Counted from the stretch's first letter, positions 22,190 to 33,127 are shown. The stretch is DNA of 64,000 bases from Sophora flavescens (GCA_030762895.1 CM061063.1:77745836-77809835), one strand, 5' to 3'. Made by a program: numbers and translations. The notes: generated by a model not told the origin, from the letters alone.

Positions 22190-22354
22190 GTTGACCTCTT
22201 CAGGGTTTAGCACCTGCTTAGGAGTCTCCTGCTTAGGAGTCAAGTACCTTTAGAGGCTTCGGTTGGCCTCTTCAGGGTTTAGCACCTTTAGGTGTTATCT
22301 CCTGCTTAGGAGTCAAGTGCCTGCTTAGGCTTTATCTCCTGTTTGGGAGTCAAG
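22190..22354. repeat. Degenerate repeats leading into the tandem array
   Basis: TAGAGGCTT(C/T)GGTTG(G/A)CCTCTTCAGGG occurs twice (about 22171 and 22252), interleaved with CTCCTGCTTAGGAGTCAAGT words. These look like an ancestral form of the units in the array that follows. Confidence 0.6.
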
Positions 22355-23065
22355 TAGTTTTTTCTCTTACTTAGGAGTCAAGTGTAAGTAGTTTCTTCTC
22401 TTACTTAGGAGCCAAGTGTAAGTAGTTTCTTCTCTTACTTAGGAGCCGAGTAGTTTCTTCTCTTACTTAGAAGCCGAGTGTGAGTAGTTTCTTCTCTTAC
22501 TTAGGAGCCAAGTGTGAGTAGTTTCTTCTCTTACTTAGGAGCCGAGTAGTTTCTTCTCTTACTTAGGAGCCGAGTAGTTTTTTCTCTTACTTAGGAGCCG
22601 AGTGTAAGTAGTTTCTTCTCTTACTTAGGAGCCAAGTGTAAGTAGTTTCTTCTCTTACTTAGGAGCCGAGTAGTTTCTTCTCTTACTTAGGAGCCGAGTA
22701 GTTTTTTCTCTTACTTAGGAGCCGAGTAGTTTTTTCTCTTACTTAGGAGCCGAGTGTAAGTAGTTTCTTCTCTTACTTAGGAGCCAAGTGTAAGTAGTTT
22801 CTTCTCTTACTTAGGAGCCGAGTAGTTTCTTCTCTTACTTAGGAGCCAAGTGTAAGTAGTTTCTTCTCTTACTTAGGAGCCGAGTAGTTTCTTCTCTTAC
22901 TTAGGAGCCGAGTAGTTTTTTCTCTTACTTAGGAGCCGAGTAGTTTTTTCTCTTACTTAGGAGCCAAGTAGTTTTTTCTCTTACTTAGGAGCCGAGTGTG
23001 AGTAGTTTTTCCTCTTACTTAGGAGTCGAGTGTAAGTAGTTTTTCCTCTTACTTAGGAGTCAAGT
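22355..23065. repeat. Tandem array of 28-bp and 34-bp units, about 23 copies
   Basis: Core CTCTTACTTAGGAGCC(A/G)AGT followed by AGTTT(C/T)TT. Long units carry an extra GTAAGT or GTGAGT. Copies are nearly identical, and short and long forms alternate in recurring blocks, which suggests higher-order duplication. It lies between the antisense ORF and the captured genes, where Tat-lineage elements keep their hypervariable repeats. Confidence 0.95.
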
Positions 23066-23239
23066 ATGGTGTCTGAGTGCTGAAGCCGATGGAATTTTAT
23101 TTTCCAAGGGAGAGCTTGATATTTCGGGAGCCGGAGCTCAATCACTTCGTAGCCGCAAATCTTGCGACTCTGGGAGTGGTATCAGCCGAGCATCACTTTG
23201 CTCAAATAAATAACTTGATATGATGCTACATAACACAAC

Positions 23240-23522
23240 ATTAAAGGCGTGGAGCAAAACATACCAAAACATATTAGTTTTAAGCTAGATTTAAAGAATA
23301 ATATCACCTGGGCACTTTGCGGCCTCTGATCTAGGCATTCCCTGAAGTTGCTATGGTCGAGCTCTGGGAGTGGTATTAGCCGAGTATCACTTTGCTCAAA
23401 ACATACCAAAACATATTAGTTTTAAGCTAGATTTAAGGAATAATATCACCTGGGCACTTTGCGGCCTCTGATCTAGGCATTCCCTGAAGTTGCTATGGTC
23501 GAGCTCTGGGAGCGGTATCATA
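23240..23522. repeat. 142-bp tandem duplication
   Basis: ACATACCAAAACATATTAGT through GCACTTTGCGGCCTCTGATC to GCTATGGTCGAGCTCTGGGA is present twice, offset 142 bp, with very few differences. A partial third copy of the GGGAGTGGTATCAGCCGAG motif is at about 23171. Confidence 0.9.
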
Positions 23523-23830
23523 TGCTGGTCGAGCTCCGAGGCCGAGCTGTGGTGGCCGAGCTCTCTAAGTCTTCAGCTCTCCGAGTTCGAGTTGTGCTGG
23601 CCGAGCTGTGGTGGCCGAGCTCCGAGGCCGAGCTGTGCTGGCCGAGCTCTCTATCACAAAAACTTCTAACAAATTGTTACAACAAACTTAAGCTTTGAAA
23701 AGTCAAAGCCTATTCAAATACTTGAAGTTGAAATTCTTGGCAATATCATATCAAGATAAAGTAGTAATCTGATGTATCCCAGGAATCAAGAATCAAGATC
23801 AAGCCTTTCTTGGTCGACGCGGTAGGATTC
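23523..23830. repeat. GGCCGAGCT-rich low-complexity stretch and spacer
   Basis: At 23525-23655 the words GGCCGAGCTGTG and GGCCGAGCTC recur about eight times, giving a Val/Ala/Glu/Leu-rich spurious ORF (23495-23698). The rest to 23830 is unremarkable. Confidence 0.6.
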
Positions 23831-23834
23831 TCAT

Positions 23835-24325
23835 CTCCAGTGCCTCCCTGTTGCAGGGAACTTTGCTAGTTTGAGCATCCCAACATTTTCTGGGGTGATG
23901 AAGTAATCGTTGTCCACAAGTTCCACACCCTGTTGCCTGGCGGAGTCTTCAGCGCCAGAGAACACAAGGTAAGAATGCAGTGACCAATCCATGACTAAAC
24001 GGGCCAGTGAGATCGGGCTTTTCACCGTGGTGAGATCCGAAACGGCACCGCATCGTCTCTTGGATCCATCCATTATGCTAGCTTCCATCTCCATAGTCCC
24101 CTTCTCTGTCAGGGCAGATCCACGCCCTGAGTTGAACAATGGATCTGTTTCCAATTCCCTTACCACAAGTTTGACAACATCGATGGCAGAGGCATTAGAA
24201 CGAAGAGCGGAGATGCCAAGATTGAGATAGTGCGTGAGGAGTTGTTTGGCTTGTTCTTGACGCTGAAGTGGGAGATGAGGGTCAACACCAACGCCACCGT
24301 GCACCGCTATAGCCCAACCTCCCAT
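23835..24325 (-). pseudogene. Captured isoaspartyl peptidase / L-asparaginase fragment
   Basis: Starts MGGWAIAVHGGVGVDPHLPL, the N-terminus of the plant K+-type isoaspartyl peptidase/L-asparaginase family (Ntn hydrolases that cleave asparagine or isoaspartyl bonds). It continues through LGISALRSNASAIDVV, ELETDPLFNSGRGSALTEKG and RCGAVSDLTTVKSPISLARL to PENVGMLKLAK, about 145 residues. It then runs into unrelated FPATGRHWR and a stop. The whole catalytic beta subunit with its nucleophilic Thr is absent, so it cannot be an enzyme. The region is free of introns and lies on the element's own strand, immediately after the FMO fragment. The family is clear; the exact paralogue is not. Confidence 0.87.
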
Positions 24326-24761
24326 TATTGTCTCTCTTTCTCTCCACTCGAACCACCCTCGTGTTGAACCGGGTCAACTCGCAGATCCCGAACTCGCTCG
24401 CGAACCCATTGAGAAAACAGAGCACCTCGTCGTGACCCGGGAAGGTTCTCACGTCGGTTTGAGTTCTTAGAAAAGGGTAGTCGAGGAAACTCATTGTTGC
24501 TCTCGAGAGGTTGGTGCGGAGGGAGTGGTAGAGGCTGCTGTGGATGGTTTCTTGGTTCGGGTCAGTGCAGAGAGGGTCCGATTCGGTTCTCGGGTCGTAA
24601 ACCCAGTTTCCTCTGATACAGTCGTTTCGCTTGAAAACGACGACGCTGTGGCGTTCGAGTTGAAGCTCGCGTGCAGCGACGAGGCCTGAAACACCTGCTC
24701 CTATTATTGCGACTTTCACAGAACAGGGGGAGGCGGTGGATTGGGTTTGGGTTTGAATCAT
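24326..24761 (-). pseudogene. Captured FMO GS-OX-like flavin monooxygenase fragment
   Basis: Begins MIQTQTQSTASPCSVKVAII. The FAD-binding GxGxxG motif is GAGVSG (about residues 21-26), followed by LVAARELQLERHSVVVFKRN and GNWVYDP, then HSSLYHSLRTNLSRATMSFL and DVRTFPGHDEVLCFLNGFAS. This is the N-terminal part of the plant FMO GS-OX (S-oxygenating) group. The homology stops after about residue 145 (FNTRVVRVERK). A few bases later the asparaginase ATG begins in another frame, so the joint ORF ends out of frame as GARWRWC. The NADPH-binding and C-terminal regions are missing. It starts about 115 bp after the LTR, just behind the primer-binding region, so LTR-driven transcripts would contain it as the first ORF. 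Confidence 0.88.
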
Positions 24762-24849
24762 TGTCAGACATTTACTGTGTCATAGTTTTGATAGCTCATC
24801 TAATCAATCGTTCGACAGATGTCGATGGATGTGCGGCCGGGGAAAGTTT

Positions 24850-24875
24850 GCCTCGGCCCCACGGTGGGCGCCAAA
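24850..24875 (-). other. Primer-binding / leader motif of the Tat-like element
   Basis: Read on the minus strand from the LTR edge: TTTGGCGCCCACCGTGGGGC, then CGAGGC. TGGCGCC(C) directly after the LTR is a tRNA-complementary start used by plant Gypsy elements. This sets the orientation. The matching tRNA was not verified. Confidence 0.65.
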
Positions 24876-25410
24876 TGTTCCTGTTAAGATCCGTTTTGTC
24901 GGAATCTCGCCATAGAACATTAAACCAAGGGGGTTATTTTATGATTTGGGCTTGACAGAATTCAGTGATTCCGGTCCTACGTATCCCAGTGGGAATCAAA
25001 GCCAGACGTAGTTCTAGGTTCATCCCTTGCTGGGGCGGTGATCTCGATCCCTTAATTTTGTATCGGACGAGTACTAGGGAGCAAGGACTGTTTGATAGTC
25101 TCTTGGTCGACGCTAGTTCCTCTAACACGCTTAAGGGAGAGTCACCGGTGTTCAGTCAAAAGTGTCTTTCTTATGAGGGGTACTCCTCCTTTTATAATAG
25201 GATTCCCCTATCTCTTAGAGATCTGATTTATCTCTTAATATCTTTTAGAGATTTGATTTGTCTCTTGATATCTCTTTTGAGATATGATTTATCTCTTAAT
25301 ATCTCATTTGAGATATGATTCCTTGATTTAAGGGATATTATCTCTTTTAACCAGATAAGGTTATTTTAGATAATATCAGAATTTAATACCAATATCTTAT
25401 TTCTTTAACA
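24876..25410 (-). repeat. 5' LTR of the Tat-like element
   Basis: 535 bp, nearly identical to 18534-19068. On the minus strand it begins TGTTAAAGAAATAAG and ends AACAGGAACA. Confidence 0.93.
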
Positions 25411-25777
25411 GGAAACAAAATGAACACAAGGCGGCAATTTTGTAAGTATTTATAAAAACAGGAAACTGAAAACAAAGTAAACAAGCAGCTAATACTTTGG
25501 GCTACGTCTAAGGTGAGGTGGTAAAATTGTCCCTCACCATATGAGGGAGCTTTTTTATAGCTAGTAGCAGGTGGACATGGGGCTTTATTCATAAAATTTA
25601 AACCTTGGAGAGAGAACTTGTAAATTTTTTTGTTTTGCAGTTTGGTCCCTCAATTAATTCTATAGGTAATTTAACCAGTTTTTTTTATATTTTTTAATTT
25701 ATTTTATTTTTTAAAAACTATTTTTACCCTTCATCTCCATCATCTTCTCATCCCACTACACCACCCCAAGTCCCCAA
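25411..25777. other. Short spacer between Tat-like element and inverted solo LTR
   Basis: Contains an ordinary low-GC stretch, including TTTTATATTTTTTAATTTATTT at about 25684-25710. No gene or clear element seen. The phrase TTTGGTCCCTCAATTAATTC is common in plant repeats. Confidence 0.4.
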
Positions 25778-28700
25778 TGTAACGCCCCCCCTTGGGGCAT
25801 TACTTACGTAACACGTGCAGAATTTAAATTAAAAGATAATTTGCTGGTGCTTTCGGAAAATAATTTATATAAGTATACAAGTGTCTGAAATTGGGTATAA
25901 AAATTTTGTCACGACTCCTAAGCCTTGATTGACACACAGACTTACTATCATAGTATGGCAAGCCTATTTAATTTAAAGAATATACTTGAATAAAAGCTAG
26001 TATTTTACGAAAATTTCGACAGAGTCTCCTCTGTAATTCGGACATCCCAGGTAAAAGAACACCTGCTAAAATAATTACATTTTCATTCCAGAATTCCAGT
26101 TACACCAAATACAACCAGGCATTAATATGCAAAAGATAGTTATATCAATTAGCTATACATGACCAAAAGGAAAAGTTTAAGTTTTCATTCAAAAGAGACG
26201 CTCTCCGAGCCATAAACATTCCGTTTTAAAATATAGACTCTGAGTCATACTCATACATACTTATCCAAAAATCCAAGTCTCAACCCTAAGCTGGTCATTC
26301 TAAAAGTTATTCCTGAGAAGAACTCACGTGATCGTTCCACAATCAAATACTTCATCAAGCAACTAGATCTAAGTCTCTGAGTGACTTAGGAAGACTCCTC
26401 TGCACATCTGTACTAAAATACCCAGGGTACAATAGCAAACCAGAAGAAACCTGATATGTTTGTAAGGGTGAGATACCGACAAATGGATATACCACACAAC
26501 AACCATATACATGATACATACATCACATAATCATATAAGCAGTTAAATCATATATATACATAACATAACAGTGTTATATAAAAGGGTCTCAAACCCGCAC
26601 AATCAATCTTTGAAAATATGCATGACACTTCAATATCAGGCTCTAACTTAATCTCATGAGATATCAACACCGTTTTTCACTGGAGAAGAATTAGAGTTGG
26701 TCAATCTCTAGCCCACCGGGCAGTTGCCTCCTTACCCTCATGCATTAAGGTCTCAGGACGAGCAACGTCACATGTGCCTCTTCACTCGGTTTACATGGAC
26801 AGATTCCCAGATACCACCTTGTATCTGATATGTAAGAAAGGCACGTCTGCCTGGGGAAATGCACATGAGAAAATATTTTATTTAAAAGGTTTTCTTTGTG
26901 TTCATTCTTTTTCGCTATCGCAGCTCAAAGCTAACGACTTAATCATCATTTCTCCATCACTTGAAAACTCAGAAGCATAGGACTCATAGTCCGAACGCTC
27001 AATCACAATGCCCAAGACCGTGTCCACAGTCAAGGGTTGTGGTCGTAGAAAACAACCTTCACCTTTAATCATGTTCATCACACGCGGTTAGAATACACAG
27101 TCCAACACAGCACGATTAGGACCTAAGTCCATAACATCATAACCAGGACTCGTAGTCCCGAATTCACACTGATTCAAGATCACGTGCACATAACTGAATA
27201 CTAGAGGCGACGTCTCGCGTACTAGATTCTCTTTCTCAAGTATTTATTTTTCGTTCAGTGAAAAATCAAATTCAAAACCGAATCCTCGATAACCTATCCA
27301 GGTTATCGGAAAGTTTCTAAAATATTTAGGAAAACCTTTTCTTTGAAAATCTTTTATAAAGCATCTTTGAAATTCTTTTATCTTTGAAATATTTCCCCCA
27401 ATAGGATATTGCCAAATAATCTTGAAAGTGTTCACTTGAAGACACGTAGTTCGAAAAGGATTTTTCTCTTGTATAACAATAGTTCACCAAAACCATTTCA
27501 ACATTTAAAACAAGTACCTTAAGTTTAAAGAGCTTTTGGAAAAGAACACCAATCCCTTCATCTTCAAAGCTTATTAAGGCTTTTAATCCTTATAACGGTT
27601 GAGCACAGACACAAGTCTGGCTTAGCAAACTTTCAATCAACAGCAGTATATATTATCAGGTCAATGCTAATATCACAGTTGAAAGCAGATCATCACAGAT
27701 ATGCATCATAACATTTAGAACGAGTACAATCCAACATCAGATAATAGCATAACAGTTCAAGTACATCAGATAACCAAGTAAGCTCAATTAACATATAAAT
27801 ATCCAGTTAAACACTTACACACATGCATACAGTTATTGAATATCCCTAGGCAAACTCCCCCTACCTTTGAAGACAAGTAAAGGATCCTCGTCTTAATGCT
27901 CACGTTAGCTCCAAGAGTGTAACTATCTACTCCATCAAGCAAGCATAGCCATGTCAAACGTCTCAGAGAGGAAATCCAACAACGCGCAACAACCAAAAAT
28001 CAAGAAATCAATTTCACATGATCAAACACACATTCTAACTTTATCTAAACACTTAATCTAATTACCAAACAAGGTTATTTTTAAAGAAAATCATGTTTGA
28101 AGCTCACGCTTCCCAATACCCTTTAAGGAAACTTTGTTTTGATTAAAAGAACATGAAAAAGAACTTTGGAAATCATCCATTGAGAGTCCTAATTGCACTA
28201 AATCATAATTAATTTCACAAAAACATACCCAAATTCAAATAAAATCAAATTGGGGGTTTAGGGCTCCTTATTATAATTTAGGGAAAACTCAGAATAGTGA
28301 AATTGGTTTAGGGAAACACAAATTCACAGTCCCAATCTCATAAAACAACCTTAAATTTCAAGATTAAAATCTGAAATCAAAGGGTAAGGGCTAGGGTTTT
28401 AAAAATCCATTTGGGGCTTTTTTGAATATAAGCAAAATAGATGGGGTTTTCACTTACCCATACAAGGAAGAAGAAGAGAGAAGCTGTCATGGTGGCTGAA
28501 GGTGGTCCGGTGCGGCGGCGTCACGGCGGCCAAGAGTGGTGTCGAACAGAACAGCACCGTGGGGCGACGAGTGGCGGTGCACAACCATCTTCTTCCTACT
28601 GCGTGGTGGTCGGACAGCGCTCCAAGGTGGTCCTGTGGTGGCGATCCGACGATGAATGGCGGAGCAGCTACCAGTTGAGCGTGGGACTTGGCTCGCGGCT

Positions 28701-29401
28701 GTCTCCTCCTCGTGAGACGCGGTCCAATGGTGGTTGCAATCCAGTGTGGCGCACGGCGGTTTTCAAGGAGGGAAGGTGGAGATGAGGTTAGGAGGAGGAA
28801 GATGAAGTTTAGGGAGAAAGGGCCCTTGGCTGAAACAGAAAGAAGAAAAGACGGAAATAGAGAGAAAAGAGTTGGGGGCGTCGAGTGAGAGAAAGAGAGA
28901 AGAGAAAGTTGAGTTTTAAACCAATTATTTAGTGATAGGTACAAAATGAGTGATAAAATATTAAGCCTAAAAATAAACATGCTTTTAGTTTTTGAATCTA
29001 AAAATAAAGATTGATAAGTATATGATTTTGAAATTGAAATTAGAGTAAAGATTAATAATTGAACTGATCAACTAAGAAAATACTCAGTCCAAAATTTAAT
29101 CTCCGATTAATGTCAAACCAAAATATTTTCAACTCTAAAATTAAATAGAATGAGAATATGAAAATACTTTTCTCTTAATCATATTATTTAAAATATTTTT
29201 CTGTACTGGTAATAATAGTGACAATAACGTAAATTATTGTCTAATAAACGTGCATTCACTGAAATAAGTCAGTGCTAACGCATCCAATAAAATAATCTGA
29301 AGAGAGTAATTTAATTACTCAAACTAAACCACATAACAAAATAAACTTAAACATCCAAATAAAATAATTAATCATAGGTGTAAAAAAACTAGGGTGTTAC
29401 A
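25778..29401 (-). mobile_element. Second solo LTR (3.6 kb), inverted relative to 4702-8384
   Basis: Plus-strand ends are TGTAACGCCCCCC and CTAGGGTGTTACA, the reverse of the 4702-8384 copy, and homology runs through the whole length (for example GGTTATCGAGGATTCGG and TAGATCTAAGTC blocks). Flanks CCCAA (25773-25777) and CCTAA (29402-29406) form a 5-bp target duplication with one change. No internal region, primer-binding site or polypurine tract. The exon-like GC-rich block (about 28440-28800, minus) differs strongly from the block in the first copy, except for a shared GCCGCCGCACCGGACCACC end and the splice donor just after it (ATGGGTAAGTG). Confidence 0.85.
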
Positions 29402-30461
29402 CCTAACCACCCTTCTCCCATACCCACCGCCATCGTATATTGATATCATATTGATATCGATACAGAAACTAAAATGCGAAATATCCAACATTCAAACACA
29501 GAATTACAACGCCCATCAGACGCGAATTAATAAATTCAAGTAATTTGTACAAGAATTAAAAATTATCAAATTTAAACAAACCCATCATAATAATTTTAAA
29601 CAAAAACAAAAAAAAATGGGGAAAAAAGAGAGAAGCCGCAGCCGCACTCCAGAACCGCGACGTTCGTTGCCCAGGTCCACACTGCAGCAACCGGCGCTCC
29701 TTCGCGTACCGCACCAGACGTGACCAGATCCGTCCGACCCACGTATCCAGTAACCGTCTTAGAGCGTCTGAGACAGTGACGTCCTTGCCGGATCCGACGG
29801 ATTGAACCGCCATCACGAGCCAGAGGAAGAGCACCTCCATTCCAAGGAAGAACGACTTGAGCCCGTAGAACAAGATTAGCGCGTGGATCTGGAGGTGGAG
29901 CGTGACCGGGTCGTGATGGTGCACTGGTGAGAGTAGAGTCGCTGGTCACGTCGTCCTATTCGACCTCGGAGGACCGTGAAATGTCGCCGTCCAGCTTGTA
30001 CCGCCATTGAAGGTGTCTCACCCCTTCAATGAACCCTAAACGATTCTGCTTCTCCTTCACGATTAAGATTAGATCTGAATTTTTCTTTTATATGTGGCAA
30101 TTTTCAATAACTAAAGGGGGCAATATGCAAAGTATTTGGATGAAATGAATAGAAGGTTACATCAGGAAAATCTCAACCGTTCATTTATTAAATTATTAAA
30201 TCCAACGGTGTAGAATACTCCTTCACCATGAAGGACATAGTTGGCCCCTCATGGTAGAAGCCACCAATACTTTGAATCCAAGTTCAACTATTTATTGTTC
30301 ACAAGATTTTGTTTTCGTTTTTTTTTTCTAACACAAGATTTTGGTTTCTGAATGAATTGATTATTCCCAGTGAAGTTAGTTCCCAGAACGAAACCCATCC
30401 TTCAATAAACTTGAAACTATTTTTTTATTTTTTATTTGATGTAAAAAACTTACTTATGAGG
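29402..30461. other. Region between solo LTR and element A
   Basis: Apart from the GC-rich coding-like block at 29556-29924 described separately, nothing is recognised. 30060-30461 is AT-rich. TGAGG at its right edge is the left copy of the element A target duplication. Confidence 0.5.
29595..29924 (-). pseudogene. GC-rich coding-like fragment, unidentified membrane protein
   Basis: In one minus frame the sequence reads HHHDPVTLHLQIHALILFYG, then LKSFFLGMEVLFLWLVMAVQ (a hydrophobic, membrane-like segment) and SDALRRLLDTWVGRIWSRLV with RYAKERRLL. Third codon positions are mostly G or C, as in a real exon, while the surroundings are AT-rich. A second open frame upstream (MTSDSTLTSAPSRPG, from 29949) might be its start displaced by a frameshift. 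I do not recognise the family. It ends in a poly-Phe stretch that is clearly non-coding. A captured or relic exon is the best reading; a chance GC-rich ORF is possible. Confidence 0.35.
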
Positions 30462-32628
30462 TGTAACGCCCTTCGTTACAATAGTAACCCAAATTAATTT
30501 CAATAAAAATCATTCAAAACATTTAATTAAAAAACACAAGTCATAAAATTTTTCTCAAATAACTAAGTATGAAAATACCTCGTATTAAATAAAATAACAG
30601 TATTTACAAAGTATTGAAAAATATTATTAAATCCAATCATTTGAATAAAAACTAAAAGCCTAAAAACCGGGCGTCTAATTACAATCTGAGAAAAATAATA
30701 TGTAAACCAAAGAACGTCGTCTGCATAATACTCCAAACCATACTACATTACTAACCAACTAGCTAATCAAAGATAACTTTTCAGATCTCTGGATCATTAA
30801 CAGCGATGTCCTTGGGATCTGAAAACAACACTTATAATGAGATATAAAATCCCAGTGCACAACAATACATTTATAAAATGTTTCGAAAATAATGTTGTTC
30901 TCAGCCGGTGCGGTAACCGAAAAAACTGTCCATGATATCCGCTAATTTCCCAAAATAATATATAAAAAAAATACTTTTAATAACAACAAAAATTTCATCA
31001 AGTCAAATGCATATAGCATAAGATCAACTCGTCTCAATACATCACATTCCACATACCAAGTAAATTCTAAATTAATCCAAGTGGCTCGAAGGCCTCATAA
31101 CTAATCTGGTCTCTTGCCAGCATGCCATAAATCTCACACATCACATGACAATGGCGTCCCATTGCCCACCCCTACTCATGAGGAATGTTTCGATGTCACC
31201 CTCCTGTCTGGGACATTTCTATTTCGATACCTCCCATGTGCACATGACGGTATTTCTCCCTTTTCGACACCCCAACGTGAGGCGGTGTTACTTTCGATAC
31301 CCCTTTTTAGGCGGTAATGCTCTTTTTCGACATCCCAATTATATGGGGATGTTACTTTCGATACCCCATTACGGTGGTATTACTTTTCGATACCCCTATC
31401 ATAGGTGGTATTGCGGTAAACATCATACAACATATTATAGCTCAAATATGTCATGTCTCATGCATGTAACAAACTATTTCCCTCAATTTTAAACATATAA
31501 ACTTCCACCAACAACAAACAATCATGAATATCACAACACATCATACATGAATAAGCACGTTACGACATCAATTGATCAATCAATTCCCCTTTTAAACAAA
31601 ACCCCAATTTTAGAATTTAGGTTACTAACAATATGCATCAAATCAATTAAAGACTCCCAAAACAACATGGTAATCCCTTATTAACAAAAAACAATCATAT
31701 ATACCATGGAAATGGTTCATAAAAAGTATTGTTACTCACCTCTTGAATACCTCCAAATAGCTCTAAGCGTTTCCTACTACGAATCCTAACGTTTGTCAAG
31801 AGTTATCATCATCTTCCTCTTCCTAGACTCCCTCTTCCACAACTATCTCTTCTTAATCCTTGAATTTTTTCTCTTCTTAGTTGTTTCTGAGTTTCTAGGT
31901 GTAATTAGGGTTCAAAAACGCACCCTAAGAGTGTTAAGATTATTTTTATAGAGCCCCCAATAGCCCAAAACGTGTAAAAACGTGTTAAGCCCGCTTACTC
32001 TGCATATGGTGCTGTATTTTGCACATATCTTGAGTTACAGACATTCAAAAATTATAAATTTTATATCGTTAGAAAGATAAAAGAATTTTCTACAACTGTT
32101 ATGAAGACCACAAAATCTGAAACCGACGTTTAGATAGTCAAAACGTGGATAGAATTTAAAAAAACGGTTCTGGCGCTGAAACATGAATAGTGTGTACGAA
32201 TTTGGTCATAACTTGAGCTACAAGAATTCAATTTGGACGAATTTGGTGCCTATGGAAAGATAAGAGACAGGGCTATATTTCTTATGTAGATCTCGAATTC
32301 AAATAAGTTCTCTTTGGTTATGAAATATCCATATGAAGTTAGGTATCTAGTCATATTATGCGAAATTGGGTTTAAAACACTCAAACTATCTATTTATAAT
32401 GGGTAACACAGCATGGGCCTTGATATGTTTATGTTTCCTATCATTATTCCCGCAATAATTTAGTCCAGGGTAGTTTCTTATCCTTATTTTTATTTTATTT
32501 TTTTTAAAATCAATTTTACATTATTGTGGAACCCACTGGATTTTTATTATAAAGAAAACAATTATAATAAACTCTTATACTACCTTTTTTTATTAAAATA
32601 ATTATATTTGAATTTTTAGGATGTTACA
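30462..32628 (-). repeat. Element A 3' LTR
   Basis: 2,167 bp. It contains a degenerate minisatellite of TTTCGATACC(C)/GGTGGTATT words at about 31180-31412. Very similar to 40761-42924 and, inverted, to 58209-60371. Confidence 0.94.
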
Positions 32629-32655
32629 TTTCTCCCCTCCTTAGATAATTTCGTC
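32629..32655 (-). other. Element A polypurine tract
   Basis: Minus strand: CTAAGGAGGGGAGAAA immediately before TGTAACATCC of the 3' LTR. The same tract precedes the element B 3' LTR at 63015-63030. Confidence 0.8.
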
Positions 32656-32719
32656 CCCGAAATTCATCACATACTCACACATATTGTAACATATGCTGAA
32701 AACCAAACATAAGGTTACC

Positions 32720-33127
32720 TTACCTTAAACAACAAGATCTGGGTATTGACATACGATGTCCTCTTCCATCTTTCAAGTAGTTTCCTTTGGATTTAATCCT
32801 TTCCCACAACACTTTCACCAATGGAATTTTCTTGTTCCTTAGAGTCTTTGTGCCCTTGTCCAAGATTTGACTAGGCCTAGGCTTATAGATCAAATTATCC
32901 TTCAATTGTAAAGACTCGGGAGCTATCACATGAGACTCATCAGGTACATATTTTCTAAGTTGTGACACATGGAAAACATCGTGAAGATTTGTCAATTGTG
33001 GCAGAAGAGCCAATTGGTAAGCAACGGGCACGACTCTTTTGCGAATTAGGAAAGGTCTGATGAAACAAAGAGTCAGTTTTCTGAATGACATTGACCTCCC
33101 CATCCAAAATTTAAAAGTGCCTCTCAA
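32720..33127 (-). pseudogene. Element A integrase C-terminal and chromodomain-like region
   Basis: The frame includes FWMGRSMSFRKLTLCFIRPF, VVPVAYQLALLPQLTNLHDV, FHVSQLRKYVPDESHVI and a chromodomain-like tail IPLVKVLWERIKSKGNYLKD. This matches the end of Tekay-type Gypsy polyproteins (compare 55716-56192 here, where the corresponding words are GRVMKAKKLTPRFIGP, LHSVFHVSQLRKY and IPLVKVFWSE). Chromodomains steer integration to marked chromatin. The ATG is arbitrary because the upstream integrase is missing. The tail's usual W-x-x-E ending is degraded. Confidence 0.85.

Larger units (their letters stand above)
18534..25410 (-). mobile_element. Non-autonomous Tat-like LTR element with captured genes
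   Basis: Near-identical LTRs bound it: 18534-19068 and 24876-25410, about 535 bp each. Next to the right LTR the minus strand reads TTTGGCGCCCACCGTGGGGC, a primer-binding/leader motif familiar from plant Gypsy elements, so the element is read on the minus strand and the right LTR is its 5' LTR. In that direction it holds an FMO GS-OX fragment, an asparaginase fragment, short duplications, a 28-34-bp tandem array and an antisense coiled-coil ORF, then the 3' LTR. Gag-pol is absent. A variable tandem-repeat region and antisense ORF before the 3' LTR are known traits of the Tat lineage (Grande, Retand, Ogre). The 5-bp flanks (CCGTG and GGAAA) do not match, so an end has been rearranged or this is an inter-element recombinant. 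Confidence 0.8.

Noticed and set aside
22355..23065. Regular repeats resembling a CRISPR array
   Set aside because: Units are contiguous with no unique spacers, vary between 28 and 34 bp, and lie inside a plant LTR element.
24282..24325. In-frame FMO-asparaginase fusion protein
   Set aside because: The FMO frame runs into the asparaginase start out of frame (ends GARWRWC), so no fusion product is encoded.
31145..31492. 115-aa ORF conserved at 31145, 41442 and 59726 (minus)
   Set aside because: Conservation comes from the LTR repeat in which it lies. No domain, no codon bias, and the minisatellite explains the pattern.
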